NCBI GenBank assembly: GCA_026391835.1
Contig: JAPLDF010000075.1
Coordinates: forward strand, 1-64,000
Length of the DNA: 64,000 nt
Origin: Bacteroidota bacterium
GTDB taxonomy: Bacteria > Bacteroidota > Bacteroidia > Bacteroidales > FEN-979
Direction: 5' to 3'
In this document: piece after piece, positions 1 to 8,758 of the stretch
How positions within the stretch are numbered: position 1 is the first letter of the stretch
Layout: each line of letters begins with the position of its first letter
Notes under the pieces: generated by a model
Told to the model about the DNA's origin: nothing
What the model saw: the letters and a program-made list of their open reading frames with translations, nothing else
Database searches by the model: none
Program-made: the position numbers and the translations under genes

Positions 1-549
1 CGGTTGTTTATCAACTTTTAAAATAATAAATGTTAGTATGTGTTGGATTTCAAAAAATCAAATTATTTTCAGAAATCAACCTGTTCATTTCAGCCAAATC
101 CTGTTAATAACCCTTATTTTTTAACCACTGATTAGTTACATAACAGATTCAATAAAATCATGCTTAACAAATAGTTACACAGAGGACCACAGAGAAATCA
201 CAGAGAAACTCAGAGAAAAATAATTAGGGAATGTTACTACGATGGTTGTGGAATCTACCAACTTTTTGATAATGGTTAAGTATTATTACCAGGTTACGTA
301 AAACAAATACAGAAAAAACTCTGTGGTCCTCTGGGGCTTCTCTATGGCTCTCAGTGTAATTAACAAGATGTGTATAAAGAGTAGCCTCCAGGGGGAGGGG
401 AAGGGGAAAGGTCCCTGTCCATCCTGATCAACCAAATTTTACACAAGCCCGAAATTTTGCTTGACATTTATTCATATTGAATATATCTTTACCTGTTATT
501 TTAATAACAGTTCAAAACCATACTTTATCCTGCCCTAAATCATTCAACC
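1..549. other. Non-coding AT-rich region upstream of the FISUMP genes
   Basis: No convincing gene is visible on either strand. The region is AT-rich and holds the 15-bp inverted repeat listed separately (180-194 / 319-333) and a purine-rich G tract near 388-412. A TTG at 461-463 followed 20 nt later by TATCTTTA (484-491) could be a weak promoter for the gene starting at 550. The only overlapping reading frame (477-740) is out of frame with the strong secreted protein and is a shadow. Confidence 0.6.
180..333. repeat. 15-bp perfect inverted repeat, 124-nt spacer
   Basis: CAGAGGACCACAGAG at 180-194 is the exact reverse complement of 319-333. Around the left arm, CACAGAG-like units recur (178-184, 189-194, 200-205), so the left arm is itself repetitive. 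No reading frame lies between the arms. It could be a small palindromic repeat element or the remnant of one; no target-site duplication was identified. Confidence 0.6.
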
Positions 550-2463
550 ATGAGAAATCTTGTCTTTTTTCTTGCCCTGCTTCTGATGACGGGCAGTGCC
601 CTGTTTGCCCAGGTCGGTATCAATACAGACAACAGCGCGCCCGACAATTCGGCGATGCTCGATGTGAAATCAACAACCAAAGGATTCCTGCCGCCCAGGG
701 TTGCCCTGACGGCTGCAGATGTCGCCGGTCCGGTAATTGATCCGGCAACAGGGTTGTTTGTCTATAACACCGCAACCAGCGGAACGGCCCCGGACAATGT
801 CGCCCCGGGTTATTATTGCTGGAACGGAACCCGGTGGGTGGCCGCCATTTTACCGCCGGGAACCAACGCGGGGGATATGCTTTACTGGAACGGAATTCAA
901 TGGATCAGCGTACCGGTCGGTGTTAACGGACAGGTCCTGACCCTGAATAACGGGGTTCCGGCCTGGGGTGGAAATCAGCTCCCGACTGTCAGTACGACAC
1001 CGTTAACAGGCATCACAACAGTTGCTGCCACCAGCGGCGGGAATGTGACTGCAGATGGAGGAGCAACCATCACAGCCCGGGGGGTCTGCTGGAATACCTC
1101 TTCAGGTCCCGTGGTCACCGGAAGCCATACTACTGATGCCGGCACGACAGGTTCTTATAGCAGCAATCTTACCGGCCTGGCGGCAGGAACGCTCTATTAT
1201 GTTCGTGCTTATGCAACCAACAACCTCGGAACCACTTATGGAAACGAACTGACCTTCAATACGCTTGCCCTTCCAATAGTTACCACGACAGTTGTAACAA
1301 GTATAACCACGACTACTGCTGCGAGCGGGGGGAATGTGACTTCCGATGGCGGATCCCCGGTCACCGCGCGGGGCGTCTGCTGGAGTACTTCGCCAGGCCC
1401 AACCACGGCGACCAGCTTTACGACAAACGGGGGGGGATCCGGTACCTTCGTAAGCAGCCTTACCGCGCTCTCGCAGGGAACGACCTATTATGTTCGCGCC
1501 TACGCCGCAAACAGCGTCGGAACCGCTTATGGAACCGAGGTAACCTTCACCACACTTACAACTCCCACCATCACCACCACGGCGGTAACCGGTATTACAC
1601 AGACCACTGCCGCCAGTGGCGGAAATGTATCTTCAGAAGGCGGAATTGCCGTTACCGCCAGGGGCGTTTGCTGGAGTACAACTTCGGGTCCTGTGATCGC
1701 GGGAAACCATACGACAGACGGCGCTGGAGCCGGAACCTTCGTTAGCAATCTTACCGGCCTGACAAAGGGAACGCTCTACTATGTCCGGGCTTATGCCACC
1801 AACAGCGTCGGGACTGCATACGGCGACGAAGTGAGTTTCACGACGTTGCCCTGTGGAGATCCCATCACGGTCAGCCATCTGATTACAGGGGGTGTGGCGC
1901 CGGTTGACAAAACGGTTACCTATGGCACAGTAACCAATATCCCGGGAGAAACCACCAAATGCTGGATCACAAGCAACCTGGGAGCCGACCACCAGGCTTC
2001 CGCCGTGAACGACGCCACCGAACCATCTGCGGGCTGGTATTGGCAGTTTAACCGTAAAAAGGGTTATAAGAATGATGGCACAACAGTCACGCCTTCCTGG
2101 ACGATCACCAGCATCGACGAAGTTTTCGATTGGATAACAGCGAACGACCCCTGTGCAATAGAACTGGGAGCCGGCTGGCATGTGCCGACTTCGACCGAAT
2201 GGACCAACGTGGATGGGGCTTCCGGAGGAAATTGGACAAACTGGAACGGTCCCTGGAACTCCGGACTTAACCTTCATGCCGCCGGGTACCTTGAAAAGAT
2301 AAACGGGGCGTTGACAAGCCGCGGGAGCAGGGGCAGTTACTGGTCCGGTACACAGTCCAGCAACATCAACTCCACCTACCTGAACTTTTTGAACACCATC
2401 AGCAACGTGTTGAGCCGGGAAAAGGCCTACGGGTATTCTGTCCGCTGCCTGCGGGATAATTAA
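550..2463 (+). CDS. Secreted FISUMP-domain protein with three Fn3-like repeats
   Basis: 637 residues. A signal peptide (MRNLVFFLALLLMTGSALFA) is followed by an N-terminal segment with the motif SAMLDVKSTTKGFLPPR, common at the N-termini of Bacteroidota surface proteins. Three Fn3-like repeats of about 95 residues follow (roughly 145-434), each with a core like TARGVCW...LYYVRAYATN. The C-terminus (about 435-637) is a FISUMP module (Fibrobacter succinogenes major paralogous domain), with GWHVPTSTEW, a Trp/Asn-rich stretch, YWSGTQ and a final VRCLRDN. The protein is probably exported and surface-associated, perhaps in adhesion or glycan binding; that role is inferred. No T9SS C-terminal sorting domain or lipobox is visible. 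It lies 41 nt upstream of a longer paralogue and is probably co-transcribed with it. Confidence 0.85.
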   Translation: MRNLVFFLALLLMTGSALFAQVGINTDNSAPDNSAMLDVKSTTKGFLPPRVALTAADVAGPVIDPATGLFVYNTATSGTAPDNVAPGYYCWNGTRWVAAILPPGTNAGDMLYWNGIQWISVPVGVNGQVLTLNNGVPAWGGNQLPTVSTTPLTGITTVAATSGGNVTADGGATITARGVCWNTSSGPVVTGSHTTDAGTTGSYSSNLTGLAAGTLYYVRAYATNNLGTTYGNELTFNTLALPIVTTTVVTSITTTTAASGGNVTSDGGSPVTARGVCWSTSPGPTTATSFTTNGGGSGTFVSSLTALSQGTTYYVRAYAANSVGTAYGTEVTFTTLTTPTITTTAVTGITQTTAASGGNVSSEGGIAVTARGVCWSTTSGPVIAGNHTTDGAGAGTFVSNLTGLTKGTLYYVRAYATNSVGTAYGDEVSFTTLPCGDPITVSHLITGGVAPVDKTVTYGTVTNIPGETTKCWITSNLGADHQASAVNDATEPSAGWYWQFNRKKGYKNDGTTVTPSWTITSIDEVFDWITANDPCAIELGAGWHVPTSTEWTNVDGASGGNWTNWNGPWNSGLNLHAAGYLEKINGALTSRGSRGSYWSGTQSSNINSTYLNFLNTISNVLSREKAYGYSVRCLRDN

Positions 2464-2504
2464 AAGTCGGCCTGACGCAAAACTATCCTCAAACCCCGAA
2501 CCTC

Positions 2505-5500
2505 ATGAAAAAGTTCTATCTTTTAGCAGCTATATTAATTCTGACTGTTGCCCGGACCACCGCCCAGGTTGGGATCAATGCCGACAACAGCGCACCCGAC
2601 AATTCGGCGATACTCGATGTAAAATCAACCAGCAAAGGCTTCCTCCCCCCCAGGGTGGCCCTGACGGCTGCAAATGTTGCAAGTCCTGTGACTGCCCCTG
2701 CCACCGGATTGTTTGTCTATAATACATCAATTAGCGGAACAGCGCCAAACAATGTCATTCCCGGCTATTATTACTGGAACGGAACCCGCTGGATGGCCGC
2801 CCTGGTGCCACAGGGAACAACAGCAGGTGACATGCTCTTCTGGAACGGGACGCAATGGGCAAAACTGCCGATTGGTCTTGAAGGAGAGGTTCTGACTCTG
2901 AGCAACGGAATTCCGTCCTGGGGTGGCAAGCGTCTCCCGATTGTCAGCACAACGCAAATATCTGGCGTTTCCTCCATTTCTGCCATCAGTGGCGGTTATA
3001 TAACAACAGATGGAGGGATTCCTGTTACGGCCCGGGGAGTTTGCTGGAGTACAGCTCCGGATCCTGTTGTTTCAGGCAGCCACACCTTGGATGGCAGCGG
3101 AACAGGAACATTTACCAGCAGCCTTACAGGACTGGCAGCTGGAACTTTATATTATGTTCGTGCCTACGCTTCCAGCAGTACCGGAATAACTTACGGATCC
3201 GCGATCAGTTTCACAACAGTTTTATGTGGTGCGTCCATCACCATAAACCACTATATTTCAGGCGGTGTGGCTCCGGTTGATAAGACGGTTACCTATAGTT
3301 TGGTGACCGGTATTCCCGGAGCGCCCTCCAAATGCTGGATTGCCAGCAACCTTGGCGCCGACCACCAGGCCACTGCTATGAGTGACCCCACAGAACCCTC
3401 TGCAGGCTGGTACTGGCAGTTTAACCGGAAACAGGGTTATAAACATGATGGGACCAACTTAACCCCGGGTAACACCTGGGTTTATTCAATAGTTGAAAAC
3501 AGCGATTGGCTGCCTGGCAATGACCCTTGTACACTTGAACTTGGTGTATACTGGCGAATCCCAACCAATGCAGAATGGTATAACGTGGATGCAAACTGGT
3601 ACTATTCATATGGACCCGATCCTTGGAATTCAGCATTGAAACTTCATAGTGCCGGGGCCATTTATAGTGGGTCTCTGTATGATCGCGGTTCCTGGGGCTA
3701 CCAGCTGAGTAGCACACAGGCTGCCCTCAATAAGGCTGTTACCAGGCTATTCTGCCCTGTAGTCTATTACAATAGTAATCTGTTTAAGACTGATGCCTGC
3801 TCCATCCGTTGCCTCTGTGATGCCGGCACTGCCGGCTTAATCCCAACGGTTACCACGTCACCGGTTATTAATATAACTTCATCCACTTCAACAAGCGGAG
3901 GTAGTGCTACTGTTGATGGTAATGCAACTGTGACTGCAAGAGGCGTCTGCTGGAGCACCTCTTTCAACCCAACTACGGCCGACAACCATACAACAGATGG
4001 AGGCGGGACCGGAACATTCACGAGCAACATAACCGGGCTTACTGCAAACAATCTTTACCATGTCAGGGCTTATGCCACCAGCGTCTCAGGTACTGGTTAT
4101 GGGGAAGAAGTGACTTTCACCACGCTCTCCGCAATTCTTCCCTCGGTATCCTCTACAGGGGTATCCTATATAACCACTACAAATGCCATTATCAGCGGTA
4201 ATGTTTCTTTTGACGGTTATGCAACTGTGACCGCCAGGGGTGTTTGCTGGAGTACCTCGCCGAACCCCACCTTTGCGGGCAGCCATACAACGGATGGCAG
4301 CGGTACCGGAATATTTACCAGCAATCTTACCGGGCTTACGGTAAACACTCGCTACTATGCCAGAGCATATGCCACCAACAATGCCGGAACAGGGTATGGG
4401 GACTACCTGACCTTCAACACACTTCTTTCACCGCTACTCCCCACGGTAACCACTGCGGCAGCAACCAGTATTGCGCTGTTCAGTGCAACCAGTGGAGGAA
4501 CTGTGATTTCCGATGGGGGGGAATCGGTTACCCTACGGGGTGTTTGTTGGAGTACCTCTTCAAATCCTACCACGTCAAACAGCCACACAACAGATGGCAG
4601 CGGCACGGGAACATTCACCAGCAGCATAACAGGGCTCACTGCCAGCACAATTTACCATATAAGGGCTTATGCCACCAACACCATCGGAACAGTGTACGGG
4701 GAAGACATCACATTCACCTCTCTTTCGCCTTCGATTCCCACAGTGACAACCTCTGAAGTGTACAACATTACTGTGTCGGTTGCCACAAGCGGAGGGAATG
4801 TAACTTCCGATGGCGGGGCCACCATCACCGCCCGGGGTGTTTGCTGGAGTGCATCCCCCGGTCCGTTAGCCACGGGAAACCATTCCTCTGAGGCCGGAAC
4901 GACAGGTTCCTTTGTAAGCAGTCTCACCGGCCTGGCACCACAAACACTCTACTACGTTCGTGCCTATGCTACCAACAGTGTTGGAACAGCCTACGGAGAT
5001 GAAGTTAGTTTCAGCACGATCTCCTGTGGCGCATTCATCTCTGTCAACCATCTGGTTTCCGGAGGCGTGGCGCCTGTCAACAAGCTGGTTACCTACGGCA
5101 CGGTTGGCAATATTCCGGGTGAACCCGATAAATGCTGGATCACCAGCAACCTTGGCGCCGACCACCAGCCCACCGCTGTCAATGATGGAACAGAACCATC
5201 CGCCGGCTGGTACTGGCAATTCAACCGTAAGCAGGGCTATAAACACGACGGTACAATACAAACACCATATGTTACCTGGAATATTTCAATAGATGAGAGC
5301 GGTGACTGGCTGGCGAGCAACGATCCGTGCACCCTTGAACTTGGCGCCGGCTGGCGGATCCCAACTTATGAGGAATGGACTTATGTGTCTTATCCCGACG
5401 GCGGCAACTGGACAGACTGGAACGGTCCATGGAACTCAGGCTTGAAACTTCATGCTGCCGGGTATATCCCTTCCAACGGTTCACTGAGCAATCGCAATTC

Positions 5501-8345
5501 ACAAGGCTACTATTGGAGTAGTGAGCATGGTCTTTTTAATTATAATGGACGTAACCTGTTCTTCGACAGTGGGAACTGCTTTTTTATGGAGTTTATGGAC
5601 AAGACAAACGGCTTCCCGCTCCGCTGTCTCATCGATGATGGTTCTAGTTCACAAATCCCTTCCGTCACCACATCACCTGTTACCAATGCCACCCAAACGG
5701 CTGCCTCCACCGGGGGAAATGTTACGTTTGCCGGCGGGGCCATGGTTACCGCCCGGGGTGTTTGCTGGAGTACCTCTTCAAACCCCACTACAGCCGACAA
5801 TCATACAACGGATGGCAGCGGAACAGGTGTCTTTACGAGCAACCCTGTAGGGCTTTCGCCGGGGCTGAACTATTATATCCGTGCTTATGCCACCAACAGT
5901 GCCGGAACAGCCTACGGCAACAAGGTGATTTATACGCCTTTTGCCTGTGGCAGTTCCATCACAATTAACCATTTGGTCTCTGGTGGAGTGGCGCCGGTTG
6001 ACAAATTGGTTACTTATGGGACGGTGAATAATATCCCGGGCGAAATCGCCAAATGCTGGATCACCGGCAACCTGGGCGCCGACCACCAGGCCATCGCGGT
6101 CAATGACGCCACCGAAGCCTCGGCCGGCTGGTACTGGCAATTTAACAGGAAACAGGGCTATAAACACGACGGCACCATACGAACCCCAAATACCGCCTGG
6201 ATTACATATATAAATGAAGACTTTGACTGGCAGGCTGCCAACGATCCCTGTACCCTTGAACTTGGTGCCGGCTGGCGTATTCCGACTTATGCAGAATGGA
6301 ACAATGTGAATGCAGTCGGAAACTGGTCAAACTGGAACGGCCCGTGGAACTCCGGATTGAAACTGCATGGAGCCGGGTTTTTATACAACACCAATGGTTC
6401 GCTGGGTGGTCGCAGTTCACAAGGCCACTACTGGAGTAGTAATAATGGGTCATCCGATTTGGCATGGGTATTCGTCTTCACTGGTGGTTTCACTCAAATA
6501 CCGGTCGAGGATAAGGCGAACGGTTTATCTCTCCGCTGTCTCATTGATAATGGTTCTGCAATGCAAATACCTTCTGTTACTACCTCCCCCGCAACCAACA
6601 TCACCCTGACCTCTGCCACAAGCGGCGGAAACGTCACTTCCGATGGCGGAGCCACAGTCACGGCCCGGGGCGTCTGCTGGAGTACCTCGTCAAACCCCAC
6701 CACGGCAAACAGCCATACGACGGACGGCAGTGGAACCGGGACCTTCACCAGCAGCCTTACAGGACTCACGGCCTACACCCTATACCATGCCAGGGCCTAT
6801 GCCGTCAACAGCATCGGGACTGCCTACGGGAGTGAAATAACCTTTGCTACGAATGTAATTCCCACGGTTACCACCGCAGCGGTCACAGGTATTACACAAA
6901 CCACGGCGGTAAGCGGAGGGAATGTCACTTCCGATGGCGGAGCCGCCGTCACCGCAAGGGGCGTCTGCTGGAGTACCTCTTCGAACCCAACCACGGCAAA
7001 CAGCAAAACGACGGATGGCAGCGGAACAGGTACCTTCACCAGCACTCTAACCGGGCTTACGTTCAACACCTTCTACCATGTCAGGGCCTATGCCGTCAAC
7101 AGCGTCGGAACTGCATACGGAACCGAAGTTACCTTCACCACGCTTCCGGGTAATCCCGCCGTGACCACTCTTGCGGTATCCGGTATTACGCAAACAACTG
7201 CTGTATGCGAAGGAAATGTGTCTTCAGATAATGGAGCCACCGTCACCACCCGGGGTGTTTGCTGGAGCACTTCTGCGAACCCCACCACGGCGAACAGCCA
7301 TACAACAGATGGCAGCGGGACAGGGTCCTTCACAAGCAACCTTACCGGGCTCACCGCCAACACCCTCTACCATGTCAGGGCCTATGCCACCAACAGTGCC
7401 GGAACAGGATACGGGAGCGATATGACCTTTACTACACTTCCCCTGCCTGTTCTTCCCACCGTGACCACTGCTCCGGTAACCAATATTATGCAGACGTCGG
7501 CTTTAAGCGGCGGAAATGTGACTTCAGATGGCTGGGCCACCGTTACTGCCCGTGGCGTCTGCTGGAGTACTTCGCCCGGCCCCACCACTTCAAACAGCCA
7601 TACGACGAATGGCGGCGGAACCGGCACTTTCACCAGCAGCCTTTCCGGCCTGACCAGGGGAACCCTGTACTATATCCGTGCCTATGCCACCAACAGCATC
7701 GGAACAGCCTATGGCGCCGAATTGAATTTTACGACGTTACCCTGCGGAGATCCCCTCCCCGTAAACCATGTGGTGTCGGGAGGTGTGGCGCCGGTAGCCA
7801 AATCGGTTACCTACGGCACGGTGACCAACGTGCCGGGTGAAACCGCCAAATGCTGGATCACCAGCAACCTGGGGGCCGATCACCAGGCCACCGCGGTAAC
7901 CGATGCCACCGAACCATCTGCCGGCTGGTACTGGCAGTTTAACCGTAAAAAAGGGTACAAGAATGACGGGACCGTGACACCTGCGTGGTCGATCTCCAGC
8001 ATCAGCGAATCGTTCGACTGGCTCTCTTACAATGATCCCTGTATGATAGAACTGGGCACCGGGTGGCATGTTCCTACTTCCTCGGAATGGACCAATGTGG
8101 ATGCAGGCGGAAGTTGGACAAACGGGAACGGTCCGTGGAATTCACTCCTGAAAATGCATTACGCCGGGTACCTTGACAAAGGAAACGGGGCGGTGGGCAA
8201 CCGCGGGATCTCCGGAGATTACTGGTCGGCTAACCAGTCGGCCCTCACAACCGCAAACGACATGGACTTCGGGAGCAGCAACAGCGGAGTGGTGGTTCGG
8301 GACAAGGCCTATGGTTTCCCTGTCCGCTGCGTGCGGAATAATTGA
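2505..8345 (+). CDS. Giant secreted protein with four FISUMP modules and ten Fn3-like repeats
   Basis: 1946 residues and a tandem paralogue of the preceding gene. After a signal peptide (MKKFYLLAAILILTVARTTA) and the same N-terminal segment, modules run: one Fn3-like repeat (about 143-238), FISUMP 1 (240-439), four repeats (445-838), FISUMP 2 (841-1045), one repeat (1048-1146), FISUMP 3 (1148-1349), four repeats (1352-1745), FISUMP 4 (1746-1946). FISUMP landmarks recur in each module: SGGVAPV, KCWI.(S/G)NLGADHQ, GWYWQFNRK, NDPC, PWNS and a terminal RC(L/V). The repeats are similar enough at DNA level to allow internal recombination. Modules 1-3 are followed by more repeats and module 4 closes the protein. 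The likely location is extracellular; ligand unknown. No T9SS sorting domain is seen at the C-terminus. Confidence 0.85.
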   Translation: MKKFYLLAAILILTVARTTAQVGINADNSAPDNSAILDVKSTSKGFLPPRVALTAANVASPVTAPATGLFVYNTSISGTAPNNVIPGYYYWNGTRWMAALVPQGTTAGDMLFWNGTQWAKLPIGLEGEVLTLSNGIPSWGGKRLPIVSTTQISGVSSISAISGGYITTDGGIPVTARGVCWSTAPDPVVSGSHTLDGSGTGTFTSSLTGLAAGTLYYVRAYASSSTGITYGSAISFTTVLCGASITINHYISGGVAPVDKTVTYSLVTGIPGAPSKCWIASNLGADHQATAMSDPTEPSAGWYWQFNRKQGYKHDGTNLTPGNTWVYSIVENSDWLPGNDPCTLELGVYWRIPTNAEWYNVDANWYYSYGPDPWNSALKLHSAGAIYSGSLYDRGSWGYQLSSTQAALNKAVTRLFCPVVYYNSNLFKTDACSIRCLCDAGTAGLIPTVTTSPVINITSSTSTSGGSATVDGNATVTARGVCWSTSFNPTTADNHTTDGGGTGTFTSNITGLTANNLYHVRAYATSVSGTGYGEEVTFTTLSAILPSVSSTGVSYITTTNAIISGNVSFDGYATVTARGVCWSTSPNPTFAGSHTTDGSGTGIFTSNLTGLTVNTRYYARAYATNNAGTGYGDYLTFNTLLSPLLPTVTTAAATSIALFSATSGGTVISDGGESVTLRGVCWSTSSNPTTSNSHTTDGSGTGTFTSSITGLTASTIYHIRAYATNTIGTVYGEDITFTSLSPSIPTVTTSEVYNITVSVATSGGNVTSDGGATITARGVCWSASPGPLATGNHSSEAGTTGSFVSSLTGLAPQTLYYVRAYATNSVGTAYGDEVSFSTISCGAFISVNHLVSGGVAPVNKLVTYGTVGNIPGEPDKCWITSNLGADHQPTAVNDGTEPSAGWYWQFNRKQGYKHDGTIQTPYVTWNISIDESGDWLASNDPCTLELGAGWRIPTYEEWTYVSYPDGGNWTDWNGPWNSGLKLHAAGYIPSNGSLSNRNSQGYYWSSEHGLFNYNGRNLFFDSGNCFFMEFMDKTNGFPLRCLIDDGSSSQIPSVTTSPVTNATQTAASTGGNVTFAGGAMVTARGVCWSTSSNPTTADNHTTDGSGTGVFTSNPVGLSPGLNYYIRAYATNSAGTAYGNKVIYTPFACGSSITINHLVSGGVAPVDKLVTYGTVNNIPGEIAKCWITGNLGADHQAIAVNDATEASAGWYWQFNRKQGYKHDGTIRTPNTAWITYINEDFDWQAANDPCTLELGAGWRIPTYAEWNNVNAVGNWSNWNGPWNSGLKLHGAGFLYNTNGSLGGRSSQGHYWSSNNGSSDLAWVFVFTGGFTQIPVEDKANGLSLRCLIDNGSAMQIPSVTTSPATNITLTSATSGGNVTSDGGATVTARGVCWSTSSNPTTANSHTTDGSGTGTFTSSLTGLTAYTLYHARAYAVNSIGTAYGSEITFATNVIPTVTTAAVTGITQTTAVSGGNVTSDGGAAVTARGVCWSTSSNPTTANSKTTDGSGTGTFTSTLTGLTFNTFYHVRAYAVNSVGTAYGTEVTFTTLPGNPAVTTLAVSGITQTTAVCEGNVSSDNGATVTTRGVCWSTSANPTTANSHTTDGSGTGSFTSNLTGLTANTLYHVRAYATNSAGTGYGSDMTFTTLPLPVLPTVTTAPVTNIMQTSALSGGNVTSDGWATVTARGVCWSTSPGPTTSNSHTTNGGGTGTFTSSLSGLTRGTLYYIRAYATNSIGTAYGAELNFTTLPCGDPLPVNHVVSGGVAPVAKSVTYGTVTNVPGETAKCWITSNLGADHQATAVTDATEPSAGWYWQFNRKKGYKNDGTVTPAWSISSISESFDWLSYNDPCMIELGTGWHVPTSSEWTNVDAGGSWTNGNGPWNSLLKMHYAGYLDKGNGAVGNRGISGDYWSANQSALTTANDMDFGSSNSGVVVRDKAYGFPVRCVRNN

Positions 8346-8491
8346 GAGGCGATAGAAAACAAAATTCCGGGATCGGTTGGAAAAAATGGGGGCGGAGTCA
8401 GAAGATCTGAAACGTGAAATGCGAAATGCGAAATGAAAAAGGCAGACGATCCGCCATCACATTTCGCATTTCGCATTTCGCATTTGATTTG
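8346..8491. other. Intergenic region with a heptamer inverted repeat
   Basis: There is no gene between the FISUMP protein stop and the tRNA. The region contains the 19-bp inverted repeat listed separately. No clear U-tract terminator follows the FISUMP operon, so the repeat hairpin may serve as its 3' boundary; this is inference. Confidence 0.5.
8417..8478. repeat. 19-bp perfect inverted repeat made of GAAATGC heptamers
   Basis: 8417-8435 (AAATGCG-AAATGCG-AAATG) is the exact reverse complement of 8460-8478, with a 24-nt loop between. The right arm continues to 8485, so each arm is a tandem 7-nt array. In RNA this would form a strong stem-loop. Related heptamer arrays lie at 8570-8664, 11832-11942, 26035-26097 and 49313-49368. 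Confidence 0.85.
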
Positions 8492-8562
8492 TTGACCCAC
8501 CAGGATTCGAACCTGGGCTAAGTGAACCAAAATCACTAGTGCTGCCGTTACACCATGGGTCA
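8492..8562 (-). tRNA. tRNA-Gln (anticodon UUG)
   Basis: Read on the minus strand, the 71-nt sequence folds as a cloverleaf. The acceptor stem TGACCCA pairs with TGGGTCA, the discriminator is A, and CCA is not encoded. The anticodon stem AGTGA/TCACT encloses the loop TTTTGGT, giving anticodon TTG (reads CAA, Gln). The T-arm CCAGG-TTCGAAT-CCTGG is canonical. It is a lone tRNA between intergenic repeat arrays and points opposite to both flanking protein genes. Confidence 0.95.
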
Positions 8563-8569
8563 GGAAAAA

Positions 8570-8664
8570 ATTACGAATTACGAATTATGAATTACGAATA
8601 ATATTAAGGGTGTATCGTTTATTCACTTGTCACCTGTCATTCGTCATTCGTCATTCGTCATTCG
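8570..8664. repeat. Two heptamer arrays: ATTACGA x4 and TCATTCG-type x6
   Basis: Four units of ATTACGA (one reads ATTATGA) fill 8570-8597. Six units fill 8623-8664: TCACTTG, TCACCTG, then four perfect TCATTCG. Read as CGAATTA, the first array is nearly the reverse complement of the second (one mismatch per unit), so the pair has the same inverted layout as the arrays at 8417-8485 and 11832-11942. No coding frame is affected. Confidence 0.85.
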
Positions 8665-8722
8665 AATGCGGCTGCAAAGGTAAAAAAAAAATATTACCGC
8701 CCACGGTTTGCAGGTAAATTTG

Positions 8723-8730
8723 TACTTTTG
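8723..8730 (+). promoter_or_regulatory. Promoter -7 element TACTTTTG for the DUF2723 gene
   Basis: TACTTTTG matches the Bacteroidota -7 consensus TAnnTTTG and is followed by GC, a common continuation. It lies 28 nt before the ATG at 8759. A TTTG at 8707-8710 is closer than the usual -33 spacing, so the upstream element is uncertain. Confidence 0.55.
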
Positions 8731-8758
8731 CCGCGCAATTCCAGCAAAATACAATTCT

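Noticed and set aside
1633-2277. Long antisense open frames within the FISUMP genes
   Set aside because: They mirror the repetitive, GC-rich codons of the sense strand, recur with each repeat and show no independent domain.
550-8345. A diversity-generating retroelement around the FISUMP proteins
   Set aside because: No reverse transcriptase, template repeat or accessory gene was seen in the window.
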